A DNA stretch of 64,000 nucleotides from Chrysogorgia sp. JL179-B06 (taxonomy: Eukaryota; Cnidaria; Anthozoa; Scleralcyonacea; Chrysogorgiidae). This document shows, one piece after another, positions 11,302 through 22,446 of this stretch. The translations under genes and the position numbers were made by a program. The number at the start of each line of letters is the position of its first letter. Position 1 is the stretch's first letter. Where the stretch lies: contig JAYKKM010000250.1 of assembly GCA_035772405.1 (NCBI GenBank), positions 2,500,501 through 2,564,500 of the forward strand. The letters run 5' to 3'. The notes under the pieces were generated by a model. The model did no database searches, had not been told where the DNA came from, and saw only the letters and a program-made list of their open reading frames with translations.

Positions 11302-12000
11302 CAATAATATTTATACAGGATAGCCCCTTCAATGCTAACACTGGTATCAATATATGGGGTCTTGTTTTCTAACAAATTACAGTTGTTACAAATGTACAGT
11401 ACAATGTTACAAAAACTAATTTTAACTCAAAAGTTGTATATCCTTCACATATTGTCAATTAAGGCAATAGATAATGGTGCTATAACATGTATGAACAGAT
11501 TAATTGAAACATGGAAAATAGCTCTTTACTGGTAGATATGATGTTAAAATGCCATGGAATTTCCTAACTAGCATTACACAATGTAACTTGCTTCTAATAC
11601 AAGAGGTACAAAACTTGGAATTTCTATTAACCAATCAGTTTCCCTGACATGCATTATGCCTAGAGACCTCTGATTATGACCATCAATATTTAGTTATCCA
11701 TATTGCTGCCAGCTCCACATCACAGTAGTCCAATGTGGGTAGAATTATCTACTTACTGTATATAATCTATCCACACCAACAATTGGAGTATTATCCCTAA
11801 TAGGTACGTCTTAGTAAATCTAATTTGAATGGACCCCTATACATTTGCACTATATATGCATGCCATCCGTAGACATTTGAACGAATTTGATTTTTTTAAA
11901 GGACACTCATTGTATGATAGAGATGCACTTTCTTCCTTCAACAGCCTTTGGTGTCTATATACAAAATACTACATTGATTATTTCGTGAGTCATCAATATT
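10916..12000. other. AT-rich non-coding region with (ATT)n
   Basis: An (ATT/AAT)n microsatellite lies at 11,222-11,302. No gene is supported; the short frames at 11.3-12.0 kb show no domain. Confidence 0.4.
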
Positions 12001-12012
12001 GTGATAAAAGTA

Positions 12013-12145
12013 ATTTCTTTCTTAGTGATTGATGGTAGAAACAGCAGTAGACCCCCCACTATTCTGTTGCTGCACTCAAAAATTTAAAAATTTAAAAATG
12101 GCCGGGTCTTGCAAGAGGCCCGGCCACATTGCCACATCAATCACT
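12013..12145. repeat. Direct repeat, first copy, with GC hairpin
   Basis: TTTCTTAGTGATTGATGGTA, AACAGCAGTAGA and CCACTATTCTGTT recur with small changes at 12,832-12,928. Here the repeat is followed by a GGCCGGGTCTTGCAAGAGG-type hairpin at 12,100-12,125. Confidence 0.65.
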
Positions 12146-12511
12146 TGTGATTGGTGTATTCTTCAGACCAATGAAATGTTGCAACCATTATGCATATTGC
12201 GTACCTACCAGTAACACGAAGTACCCGTTCATCTCAACACTTTCCCCAATTCCACTGGCTAAAAGCATTTATTATACATTCAAAATTCATTCTCGTTTCC
12301 TATTGGTCAATTCCAGTGAATTCTTAATCTCTGGCAGGTGCGACCTCATTTCTGTTGAATACTGTGAATTATTGCACGGAGGTGTCCAAAACAAAAATTA
12401 TTTAACACTGATGACGTCACTAGGACCAAACGTGCAAAAATTACAAATTAAAAAACGCCTGTAGTAGATTTGTTTGTATATTTTTATAGTAAGACTATCT
12501 TGAACAATGTA

Positions 12512-12665
12512 CAATAAAACAATTATTGGATTCGGCTTATGCATGATATTTAAGAGTTATCCAGACCTCGGTCAAAGTTATCTGCTTTGGCAGGTAACAT
12601 TGACCTCGGTCTGGATAATTCTTGATATCATGATGCTCAACCTCATCCAATAATTGTATATTATG
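12512..12665. mobile_element. Palindromic MITE of about 150 bp
   Basis: ACAATTATTGGATTCGG at the left and CCTCATCCAATAATTGT at the right form terminal arms, with inner arms AGTTATCCAGACCTCGGTCAA / TTGACCTCGGTCTGGATAAT-type. A half-copy (GAGACCTTGATAATTCTTGA) occurs at 16,017-16,075. Confidence 0.7.
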
Positions 12666-13160
12666 CTGTACTGTTACTACCATAGAATAACATTATAAAG
12701 GTATGAGGTGTCTAAAAATATACACTTGCAATTAAGGGATCATTCATACATCTCATGGAAATTTATGGGAGGGGTACACATGTCAGTCCTGGGGCCCGAG
12801 TTTTGCTCTCGTGTGAGACAGGTGCTGTAATTTCTTTCTTAGTGATTTATAGTAGAAACAGCAGTAAACTTCCCCACTATTCTGTTCAGTGCAGGTGCCA
12901 GGTACTGCACCCAAAAATTTAAAAAGTTTACGCTATTTAGTTTGATGTCCTATGGAAGAATTAAATTCAAACAACACAAAGCTCTCAGAGATATTGTCCA
13001 CTGCAAATTTATTCAGTTTTGCAAATAAATGGGCTAATACCTAATTCAAGTAAAAGAACTACAGTACTGTATTACAGTAGTAAACTAGCAACTACGCTAT
13101 AAAAGTTTCAAACAGTATAAGCGGGCGAGGGGTGTTGCGTATAACGTATTTCTAGTTGTA
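12666..13160. repeat. Second direct-repeat copy and fold-back scrap
   Basis: 12,832-12,928 repeats the 12,013 segment. 13,121-13,155 (GGCGAGGGGTGTTGCGTATA) resembles the arm of the fold-back element at 33,721-34,810, immediately upstream of the LINE. Confidence 0.5.
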
Positions 13161-13164
13161 TACA

Positions 13165-15623
13165 TATTATTTAATGGGTGACCTGAACTGCAATTTAGGG
13201 TCAACCGTATAGATCATAATTCAACTTTGTTGACTGGTATTACCGATCTTTATAGCTTAAACCAATTAATAAGCGAACCAACTCGTGTGACCAGGTCATC
13301 TTCAACTTTAATTGACTTGATATTTACTAACACTCCTGACAAAATTGTTTGCTCCGGTGTCTCTCGTATCGGTATTAGTGATCATAGCCTAACTTATGCT
13401 TTTCGTAAACTTTCAACTGGTTTATTCACTAAAGGTCACTCTACAGTAACCTATAGAAAATTTAAGAATTTTGATTCAGCCAGTTTTAGAAATGATATCT
13501 GTTTACAGAATTGGGATGATATAAAGGCGTACGAAAATCCAAATGATATGTGGCATGTTTGGAAGAACACATTTCACAGTGTTGTTGAAAGGCATGCCCC
13601 CCTGTGTACAAAGCGTGTTAGGGCTTCTAAATCGCCTTGGATCACGCCTCAATTAAAACAACGTATGCACGAAAGGGATACTCTCAAGATAAAAGCGACT
13701 CGCTCCAATGATCCAAGCGATTGGTTCGCCTTTAAGAGAACCCGCAATTCTGTAAACACTGAAATCAAACATACTAAAGAAATATATTATATGAATGCTC
13801 TTCACGAAAATAAGAGCAATTCGAAGAAGACTTGTAATATTGTTAATGAACTTACTTCAAGAAAAGTTAACAGCTCACACATAAAAGAAATCAAATTGAA
13901 CGGCTCTTCAATTAGTGGCTATCAAGAATTATCTGAGGCGTTTAATGATCATTTCGCCAGTGTTGGGCCTAGGCTGGCTGACAAAATACCTTGCAATGAA
14001 AACAGCCGTTCACATTTGGATTATCTTACATGTCACGAAACTAGAGCTAGTTTTCAACTGAAGGCAAGAACTTGTTGCCTTCAGTTGAAAACTAGCTCTA
14101 GTCCACAGTCTTTTCTCTTTTATCTAAGCTTAGTAAATCTAAAGCAACTGGCTTAGATAAGATATCTGCCAGGCTTCTTCGTGAATGTCCTGACTTGATT
14201 GCAGAATCCCTTTGTTTAATTTTTAACCGCTCCATTAAACGGGTATTTTTCCCGATGAATGGAAGTGTTCAAAAGTCATACCATTATTTAAACAAGGGGA
14301 ACGTAAGGATCTCGATAATTATCGGCCCATCTCAATTATTCCGGTCGTGGCGAAAGTTTTTGAGAGGATAGTTTACGACCAAGTCAACGTTTTTCTTATC
14401 GATAATAAACTACTTTCCAATAGTCAATCAGGGTTCCGAAGTCTTCACTCCACAGTCACTGCTCTTCTTGAGGCCACTAATGACTGGGCGTATAATATTG
14501 ATCGTGGCAATGTTAACGCTGTAGTTTTCTTAGACCTCAAGAAAGCGTTTGACACCGTGGATCATGGAATTCTGTTAGCGAAATTAAATGTATATGGTAT
14601 TGGAGGTGTTGTGCGCAATTGGTTTAAGTCTTACTTAAGTGACCGCAATCAAAAATGCTTTGTGAATGGTTTTCTCTCACAGAAGCGTTCATTGTCCTGT
14701 GGTATCCCACAGGGAACTATTTTAGGGCCACTATTATTTTTAATTTTATAAATGACTTACCCAATTGTCTCGCACACTCCCAGCCACGTATGTACGCAGA
14801 CGACACTCATTTAACATTCGCAACAAATAATGTTCATGATATAAATCTGAACCTCAATCAAGACCTGGCAAACGTTAATGAATGGCTTATCGCAAACAAG
14901 CTTACTCTAAACCAATCAAAGACAGAATTGATGTTAATCGGGTCTAGGCAAAGAATATGTACGTTTCACTCATCACTATCTCTAGAAATTGATGGGATCC
15001 CAATTAATCAGGTTTCCCATACAAAGTCTCTTGGTGTACATATTGATGAGAATCTATCTTGGAACGTACATATTAATACGCTATCTAAAAAGATTGCTTC
15101 AGGCATTGGATCTCTAAAACGTATAAGATCTTTTGTCCCTGATACGACGCTACAGCTTATTTTCAATTCGTTAGTTCAACCGCATTTTGATTACTGTTGC
15201 GTTGTTTGGGATAATTGCAACAAAACCCTCGCTGATAAACTTCAAAAATTACAAAATCGTGCAGCCAGGGTGTTAACATTTTCTAGTTATGACACTAATG
15301 GTGATTTTCTCCTTGAGAAACTTGGCTGGAGGAAACTTGACTCAAAGCGCAAGTTTCAAAAAGCTGTTATGGTCTACAAATCACTTAATGGGCTCGCTCC
15401 TAATTATTTGCGTCCCATGTTCACAGACCGTAGCAGTGTAACGAATTATTCATTGAGAGACACCGAGGGCAAACTAGCTATTCCTAAGCCTCGTACTAAC
15501 TACCTAAAAAATAGCTTTAGTTATAGTGGTACGGTGCTATGGAATAGCCTTCCTATCGAGTTGCTGAAGGCAGACACTCTGGGTGAATTTAAATCCGGCT
15601 GCAGTAGCTTCTTAACCTCTTAA
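13165..15623 (+). pseudogene. LINE ORF2: endonuclease C-terminus and reverse transcriptase
   Basis: Motifs in order: GDLNCN and SDHSLTY of the APE endonuclease, the linker with WITPQLKQRMHERD, RT finger motif NYRPISIIP, palm motif FLDLKKAFDTVDH (first catalytic Asp), GIPQGTILGPLLF, and YADDT (catalytic pair) near 14,790, then the thumb and the FSYSGTVLWNSLP end. At least three frame changes separate these blocks (about 14,112, 14,240 and 14,740), plus an early stop after GDLNCN. The product would have been a target-primed reverse transcriptase acting in the nucleus. The clade (CR1/L2/Daphne) is inferred from the motif style. Confidence 0.9.
14040..14102. repeat. Perfect 28-bp inverted duplication inside LINE coding sequence
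   Basis: ACTAGAGCTAGTTTTCAACT and the next 8 bp (14,040-14,067) are repeated exactly in reverse complement at 14,075-14,102 with a 7-nt spacer. The right arm encodes the LINE's own QLKTSS sequence in frame, so the left arm is the added copy. Confidence 0.95.
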
Positions 15624-15817
15624 CCTTTTATCGCACGGCACTCATGGAAAGCATGTATTTTTAGCTTAGTATTATTAGGAATATTAGAATTGTAATGTTG
15701 TAATTTGAAATTTGTGAATGTATGTATTAGAACTATAATTTTGTAATTTAGGTAGTGCATGCAAAATCCTGATGAGTTTTTTACCGTGGTTAAATAAATT
15801 AGTAATAATAATAATAA

Positions 15818-15905
15818 TAAATGGCCTCTCGTGCACAACCAGTTTGTCGTAAGGAAGACTGTTCTCTTATCAATATTGAACTTGTTTACCAAACGATTTA
15901 AGATA
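15818..15905 (+). repeat. Repeat shared with the hAT-like element at 54.78 kb
   Basis: GCCTCTCGTGCACAACCAGT and CTTGTTTACCAAACGATT match 54,762-54,850 with a few changes. It is placed directly after the LINE tail and before hairpin repeat copy B. Confidence 0.75.
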
Positions 15906-15914
15906 AGACTTAAC

Positions 15915-16080
15915 ATCCCTATATTTGGTGTTAAAATATAATAATAAACAATTATCAGAGGAGTCTTTTAATATAATAATTATCAAAGTTTAAGCCTGCA
16001 GTCTGATAATGCAGACAGAGACCTTGATAATTCTTGATGTCAAAAGACTCAAAAAAGCTGAATTCAACAATTGTTGTATT
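15915..16080. repeat. Hairpin repeat, copy B (one arm missing), plus MITE half
   Basis: It has the same flanks as copy A at 7.9 kb, but only the left arm of the hairpin remains, ending at CAGAGGAGTC. 16,017-16,075 then resembles the right half of the 12.5-kb MITE. Confidence 0.75.
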
Positions 16081-16840
16081 ATACATTTTCAACACAGTAT
16101 TCATCTACACTACAGTAATTAAAGTGTGGACAAATTGCTGGTTTGCTGGACAAGTGGTTTTCCTAGCTGGATAGCATGTCAGTGGCATGCATCCCATAAG
16201 CACATACATGATAACAATTTTGTATGTAGATAATGCCAACTGATGATATACCATTGTGCGGAATATGTGCTCAACTAGATCTTGACAATTTCAGTAGCTG
16301 ATACAATTAAACATGCAGATATTGAGAATCCTCACAAAATTTCTGACCAATCAAAATCAAGGGTTTTGATACTCAAGCTTTAAATTGACAAACTTAAAAC
16401 ATAAAAAGGAGTTGGTGAAGTGGGTGTACTGTGTACATCTACTGAACACCCAGTTTTTGTTGGCAAGGAGAATTTTTTTTCAAATTATTTAAAAATCATA
16501 CAGATTTTTGAAGGTCCTGTATGTATACGCTCTTTAACAAGCATAATAAAAAATGTATTAGTAGATAAGATAAACTCAAACTTACCAAAATAAGTTGAAT
16601 AAATTTTCCAGCCACTCTTCTCTTAGTTTTGTTGAAGCAGAAATGGTAAAGTTGCAACTTCATCTATATTTTAAAAAGCAAGAAACAACCTAATTAAATA
16701 TTAAATTAAATTTACAGATAATATGTAATTAAAGATCATAACCAAGTTAATGAATTAACATTAGAGAATGGTTGCAACCACTCAGCCAATCAGTATTTCA
16801 CTGCTCTATATTCCATAGTGCTTCAATTCATCAAGATTAG
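16081..16840. other. No recognisable feature
   Basis: AT-rich sequence with no supported gene or element boundary. Confidence 0.3.
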
Positions 16841-16847
16841 ACTGATT

Positions 16848-16964
16848 AGCAAACTCTATATAGAGTCCACTGAAAGATTTCTCGATTTATTTTGCATTAC
16901 ACAGTGGACTCTATATAGAGTTCACTAATGAATTCAATAAAGTCACTAATGAATTCAATAAAGT
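16848..16964. repeat. CTATATAG hairpin and 22-bp tandem duplication
   Basis: AAACTCTATATAGAGTCCAC and CAGTGGACTCTATATAGAGTT form a hairpin with a spacer of about 35 nt. It is followed by two copies of CACTAATGAATTCAATAAAG (16,923-16,964). A related CTCTATATAGAG palindrome lies at 61,633. Confidence 0.75.
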
Positions 16965-17164
16965 CAATGTCTCCGGTACATGTACGTGCAAAAAAATTTA
17001 TAGTAAAAGTTAAAATTACTTTGTGTTCCAACCATTCTCTAAGACTGTTAGATAATGGTCCCTTGTGCTCTTTGGGTACAGAGTCCCTCGAATTAGATAG
17101 AAGTCCACTTGGGGGCTTCTATCTAACCTATGCTTAATGTTACATTATTATAAGTCTCATTAAT

Positions 17165-17560
17165 AACAAGTCGGTGTTCAGTCACATGCCGACCTGAGGC
17201 TATACTACCCCTAACCAAAGCCACCTGGGCAGCAGTGCTACAGGGGCAATGGGCTGTCCCACTTTCCGGGGGAACCGCATGTTCCTGGAAGCAATGAAAA
17301 TAAAGACACTAACATATACAGACCCTACCAGAACTAGAACCACACATTGCTATCAGATGCTCTTTTGCCTGGCCATGCCGGGGGATGGCCAGGATTGGCG
17401 GTGTCTGTGCTTGCAGCTCTGGTCCCAGTCACTGACCCGCCAGTCGGCACCTTACCGACGGTGATAGCCCTAATTCCCCGTAACTGGAGTAAATGAGAAT
17501 ATGAGGGAATACTGTACTGGAGCAATAAGCTGAGGGTGGCTGGGAGAGAGAACTTCTCAA
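17165..17560. repeat. GC-richer unassigned segment
   Basis: This region is clearly richer in G and C than its surroundings and has the compact, structured look of a SINE or other Pol III-type repeat (GCCGACCTGAGGC, CCTGGCCATGCCGGGG, TCGGCACCTTACCGACGGTG hairpin). No A/B-box pair is convincing and no coding domain is seen. Confidence 0.35.
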
Positions 17561-17819
17561 GCCAAGGAGTTGTTAGTAACAGAGACTAGTTGATTTGCAT
17601 ATTATGCGTTGCCCTGAAATCCAGACCTTACGGGACCCCCTTTCCTCAGATGACCTGCCTCAATGTGATTGGTTCCTCATACGCAAAGCCTGCCAAATCC
17701 CTGCCCCCTAGAAGTGTCATATATGCTACATCTCTTGTTTTAATACTATTTATTGCATAAATCCAATTAGACCAATAAATATGTTATGTAAAATATTATA
17801 CAGTAGTGATTATTACGAT

Positions 17820-18075
17820 ACATGATCGTCAAGCTCAAATCCTCAGAAAATGAATCCCAGACAGTCTCCTAAGTATTACTGGTATATAGTGAATGTTGGA
17901 ATGCAGTGAATATAGCTAAACCAGTACATCATTGTAACCTTCGCTCTCCATAAGAGTCTTGATGTTAGAGCGTGTCGCAGGCAATATGAAGGTTACAGGT
18001 TCAAGCCCTGTCTGGTATACTTTCTGAGGATTTGAGCTCCAATCGTCCATGTATCGTCTGAGCTGGTTCACTTGT
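17820..18075 (+). mobile_element. tRNA-derived SINE, best-preserved copy
   Basis: It contains GTAACCTTCGCTCTCCATAA, a decayed A-box, then GGTTACAGGTTCAAGCCCTG, a near-canonical Pol III B-box (GGTTCAANNC), and a 3' body TTTCTGAGGATTTGAGCTCC...CCATGTATCGTCTGAGC. The upstream ATGATCGTCAAGCTCAAATC is an inverted piece of the same body, so two head-to-head copies probably overlap here. Confidence 0.6.
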
Positions 18076-19197
18076 TTGCCACCTGCATTTTAATTCCATG
18101 AAAAATCAAAAATCTATAACTTATTAACAACTGGTATGCAATATCACATGAAGAAATCTTTTGAGTAATGCCAAATGTTTGGAAGTCAAATTTATATATA
18201 TAAATTATGATAACAACACTTCTAAAACCAAATCAATGTCACATAATATGCCATTACTCTCTGAATTTGTGCTTTTCAGCAAGGATATAAATCCTTAGAA
18301 ATTCCCATTTGTCGATTGTTATTCATACTTAAGCATTATCATAAACAAATAAAAGAGGTTATGTAAACGGTTATTCCGATAAAATTAATGTTTGTATAAC
18401 ATACCATTTTGTTTCCTGAGACCAGATAAACTATCGGCTTTCTCAAGACTCCATCATAACATCATTACAATTCTTTTGATTAGACACTTGATTAATCCAC
18501 ATTTCAATTTGATAACTCTTCCCATACAATGGAATGGAATCCTCTAAGACAAATTTTTGGTGATATAAGTTCAGGACAGCTATTTGATTTGCTTCAAATG
18601 TTCAGGTAGATCAGAGTCAGACTACCTTCGTCTTCGAACTTTGCTGAAAGCCTGAAATCGCGTCACTGCCGTATTTTCTAACCGTATTTCCATTATTTTG
18701 AAACCGTAGTAAGATCGACGAATAATTGATGACAGCCACTTCTTTAGAATTGGTAACACAAATCAATTTAGGGACGGACCATTTGATATTTGAGGTGGTG
18801 GTTGCAGCTTTTTTCCTTGCAGGAATTATTTTTTGGACGCACAGGTTGTGCACGCTTTTTTTTTCGTTAGTCAAACGCTTGCAGGAATTTTTTTTATTTG
18901 TAGTTTTTAATAGGGGCGGGTTACACTATCTATCAAAGAAAATGTGATAGTGTAAACCGGCCATTTTAGGAAGCATGTTGAATATATATATATATTCCAT
19001 ACATTATATATTTAAATTTTACATTCAAGCAAATAGTTCTAAATTTCAAAGGCATTATTAATAATAATAGTATACAGTAATATTAACAGTATTTTAATAT
19101 ATGCATTAATTGTGATAATATTCTGGCGTGAGTAAGGAGAATGTATATTTTCATCATTTTAATAAAAGAGTCTTAGTTCCTCAGTGTTATTTTATAA

Positions 19198-19384
19198 AAG
19201 AAATAGAAAACATCTTTCCGTGTTTACATACAGTTATAGAAACACTCGTAAAAGTTTGGGAGAACTCGAAATAGCATGGAAACATTCGCCCTGCGGGCTC
19301 GTGTTCCCACTAATTTCTCGTTCTCCCAAACTTACAGTACGGAAACTTATATAGAAACACGGAACTAAATGTTTTCTATTTCTT
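19198..19384. mobile_element. 187-bp palindromic MITE
   Basis: AAGAAATAGAAAACATCTTT and AAATGTTTTCTATTTCTT are the outer arms. Inner arms include CCGTGTTT/AAACACGG and GTTTGGGAGAA/TTCTCCCAAAC. There is no coding capacity. Confidence 0.8.
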
Positions 19385-19479
19385 AAATGTAATTTATATG
19401 GGGATTGTTTTTAATCTAATTTTTAATGTTATGGAGAATAAATATTTGTTTGTTGTTATATGTAATTTACCTGGCAGGG

Positions 19480-19690
19480 GGGCAGTTAGACAAATTCTGT
19501 GAAGTTTGTGTTTGCTGGGGACCTCTGTAGGGGGGGGGGGTCTGGGGGCATGCCCCCCCAGAAAAATTTTAATTTTGAAAGCTCCAGAAGAGCATTTCCG
19601 GCTATTTTTGCGAGGAACATTCTGAAAAAATTTATCTGTAAGGTCTGGTAATATTTAGACTTTTTCAAAGACAAGCAAGCCCATTGTTAA
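19480..19690. mobile_element. hAT-like end fragment
   Basis: GGGGGTCTGGGGGCATGCCC, then CCCAGAAAAATTTTAATTTT and GAGCATTTCCGGC follow the same pattern as the left ends at 24.92 and 30.2 kb (G-rich run, GGGGCATG, C-run, then TTTCCCGCATTC-like). It is a fragment only. Confidence 0.5.
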
Positions 19691-20079
19691 CGAAATAGAC
19701 AGAACGCCATGTGTCTGGTATGTTCTCTACTCCTATTACTAATCTAGTAAAGAGTACGTCTTGTAAGTGTAATATCAAAACAACCATGCAGACGCGGTTA
19801 TTTATACCGCACGGTCGCCGGTTCGCTCTTGACGGAATCAAAATGGCTGCATGGTCAGCATATTAAGCATAAGTTGAAACCAAAATATGCATTTAAATTT
19901 GATATTTTCAAGACGAATTATTTATGTTTACGTCGCATTTCAGCACTTAAATTAAATAATTGTCTGAATACCTATAATAAATTGATAATCAACCTTATAA
20001 AAAACATATCTTGGTTTTTTCTCCCCCCCCCCCTATGTACGGCCCTGTTTGTAAAGAAGGAAGCTTTTTCAAAATAATT

Positions 20080-20525
20080 CATGTCATGGCCTCATGGGTA
20101 TGCTGTATACTGTAAATGCAATAAATCAAGGCAGATTGGGTCTCCTGTAGAACAGGGAGCGAAATCCGCGCTCTCAGACCACCGACTCAGACTCAGCGGT
20201 TGTCCAACAACCTCTGGTATGTACTTCATGTCTTGCAGCTATAATGAATCTATGCGTGGGGTAGGGGTGGGTATAGCCCTAGGACATGAAGTATATACCC
20301 TACCTCCTCTGCAGGCCATACAGCCCGTATGCCCGTTCGCAGGTTTCGCCGACCTAATTTTTGAAACGCCTGTGGAGGAGGTACGTAGGTTGTGGAATAT
20401 ATATATTAAAATATTGTGGCCTTCACAAATTTGGAAGCCTTCGCATCATGGGTTCATCGGGATTGTCACAGCATTCTATGTATTCTTCAGATTTTATTAA
20501 GTTCCAAATAGGGGTCCAGGAAGTG
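20080..20525. other. Unassigned segment inside the 1.9-kb element
   Basis: A GC-richer block (ACTTCATGTCTTGCAGCTAT...GACATGAAGT) contains the 10-bp inverted pair ACTTCATGTC/GACATGAAGT near 20,223 and 20,282. The open frames have no recognisable domain. Confidence 0.3.
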
Positions 20526-20859
20526 GAGTTTACTCACATAGGATGGATGCTTGCACGAATTTTTTTTCTTCAAGTTTTTCTCTCGCACGTTTTTTTTTTT
20601 AAGGTTAAAGGCTTGCTCGAATTTTTTTTGGGATTTCTGCAATCACCCCCTCAAATATCTAATGGTCCGTCCCTTACCAAACAAAGAATCCAAGACACAA
20701 AGTGTTTCAACTTTCGGCTACCACGAGTTTCAAATATATGCGCTTGACATTAACTCGCTAGGACCTCTGGGAAATGTCCACAAACCCTTCACGAATCCCA
20801 ACAATCCCTATACTTCCCTGCAATCCCAGTCAAACTCGGAAAAACATATCCACACAACA

Positions 20860-21120
20860 CAGGGAGTTCTAACGTGGTCTAATTAATACCTGTTATAAAC
20901 ATGTAGGCTGTGTTGGGAAGAGACCTTCACTATCAGTATAAATAACTAGCGACGGAACATCTCGTATAAAACGCTGTGTAACCACGTCTTACCTTACTCG
21001 GCCCAGATCCCACGCGGGCCGACTCCGTCGCTAGTTATTTATACTGATAGTGATAAACAAGTAGGCTGTGTTGGGAAGAGACCTTAACAGGTATTAATTA
21101 GACCACGTTAGAACTCCCTG
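20860..21120. repeat. Nested palindrome with internal direct repeats
   Basis: The outer arms (35 bp) begin CAGGGAGTTCTAACGTGGTC. The inner arms (29 bp, CACTATCAGTATAAATAACT start) are at 20,928-20,956 and 21,024-21,052. Between outer and inner arms lie two direct 33-bp copies containing GTAGGCTGTGTTGGGAAGAG (20,895-20,927 and 21,053-21,085), differing at one base. Confidence 0.9.
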
Positions 21121-22020
21121 TTCTTGCCGGTTTATAAAGCTACTCGAATGACTCCGCGTCGCGCTCGCGCAACGTTTTATTCACGCTTACAAGGCCTTAC
21201 AATGATTCCATGAAGCAACCGTACAGCAACACTTTGATAACAGTCTACAAATAAATCCTCGTTCGGGTCAACTAAAACGGCTTGTTTCATTTCAGTGTAT
21301 ATACCGGTAATAATTATATTTAAATTGACTCTAAGAAATATTTTCTTGTTACAATGATTGTCGGTAATATTATTCTTGATATAAGTTGGAAGTCTTGGTA
21401 AGAAAATATTTTAAAATTCTTATTTTAAGCAATAATTTACTTAAACCCTAACCCTAAAATCAATTTTACTTAAAACAAGAAAATATTTTCTTAAAATCAG
21501 TCTCTATATTTCCGCTTTCCTCAATTCCTCTGAAGGTTGACGGTTCATGGATACAATGATGAAGAGGAGAGATACGAAACATCAAGCATATTATAACTTA
21601 CATTTATAATATGCATTAAAGTCAAAATATAACATTAAGAAAATGTTATATTTTGTTAGATCAACTGTAAATTATCATAATTTTGTCAGATCAACTGTAA
21701 ATGCTCATAACATAGATACGAAAGTACTAGCCTTGCGGGTGTTAGCCTTGCGGAATTAGTATGAGTTTTAACGAGAGGCGTGTAACTTGCAAGGTAGTCT
21801 AGTCCTTGTACTTGTAGTACTAAAATCTAAATTTATTAAATAAATGTAAATAAATGTATTGGATTAATTATTGAGTGGATGTGGTAGCTTGTGAGTTTAA
21901 GTGTGTTTTTGGAATTAGCAACATCAAGTTTTGAATCCGTGGAAGTGTGTGCAAACCATGGTGCAAAAAAGTTGCATATTGTTGTTATCGCGGTGCATAT
22001 ATGCAGTCAGTCAAAATTCC
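21121..22020. other. No gene; AT-rich flank of the Polinton-like end
   Basis: AAGAAAATATTTT and its inverse recur at 21,328-21,495, and a telomere-like CCCTAACCCTA is seen at 21,446. No supported gene. 21,500-22,020 has no recognisable feature. Confidence 0.35.
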
Positions 22021-22446
22021 AACAATACGAAATTTACACTGAGTTTTGGTAAAGTTACACCATTTTGGAGTAAGTCTACACCGTAACAAGTGCTAACAAA
22101 ACAGATTCTATTTAACACCAAAATGGTGTGTTATTACACTTTGTTTGTGTAATGTTACACCACGTCGTGTGTAGATATACACTGCACCAGCGTAATGTAT
22201 ACTAAAAAAGTGTAGCTTTACACTTTCACAATGTGTGAAATTACACTCAGTTTCGGTAAAATTACACCCTTTTAGAGTACGTTTACACCGCAATAAGTGT
22301 TAACAAGACAGTTTTCTACTTTACACATAATAAGTGTTACCCTAACCCAAGCGTGGTGTAGAAGTACAAGTTACGAGTGTTAAGTTACACTTGAAGGGTG
22401 TTAATTTTCATTTTACACCAAATCGGTGTAACGTTACACCGGTTAG
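22020..22446 (+). repeat. Terminal region of Polinton-like element, copy 2
   Basis: It is rich in TTACACC, GGTGTAA, GTGTAAT and TACACT dyads. It contains two diverged tandem copies of a roughly 208-bp unit (22,028-22,120 and 22,236-22,326 share TTACAC, GTTTYGGTAAARTTACACC and AAGTGYTAACAARACAG). It ends TTACACCGGTTAGGTG just before the first ORF. Homology with copy 1 at 6.1 kb covers the dyad style plus the GCAACACC and AGATTTACAGTG border. Confidence 0.75.

Larger units (their letters stand above)
13165..15832 (+). mobile_element. 5'-truncated LINE (CR1/L2-like)
   Basis: Endonuclease C-terminus, reverse transcriptase and C-terminal domain are followed by a 3' UTR that ends with GTAATAATAATAATAATAAA at 15,808-15,829. 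The 5' end is missing. The LINE is broken by several frameshifts and by an internal inverted duplication at 14,040-14,102, so it is inactive. Confidence 0.9.
18770..20674. mobile_element. TIR element of 1.9 kb with nested insertions
   Basis: AGGGACGGACCATTTGATAT at the left is mirrored by ATCTAATGGTCCGTCCCT at the right, with TTTGAGG/CCTCAAA next inward. Both ends continue with related T-rich segments (GCTTGCAGGAATTTTTTT / GCTTGCTCGAATTTTTTT). The interior holds a MITE (19.2 kb) and a hAT-like scrap (19.48-19.69 kb) but no transposase. No target duplication is found. Confidence 0.6.

Noticed and set aside
17940..18020. Functional tRNA gene
   Set aside because: The B-box is good, but no acceptor or anticodon stem closes and the sequence recurs with a SINE body.
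18770..20674. Autonomous transposon
   Set aside because: It has TIRs, but no transposase frame is visible inside and no target duplication is seen.
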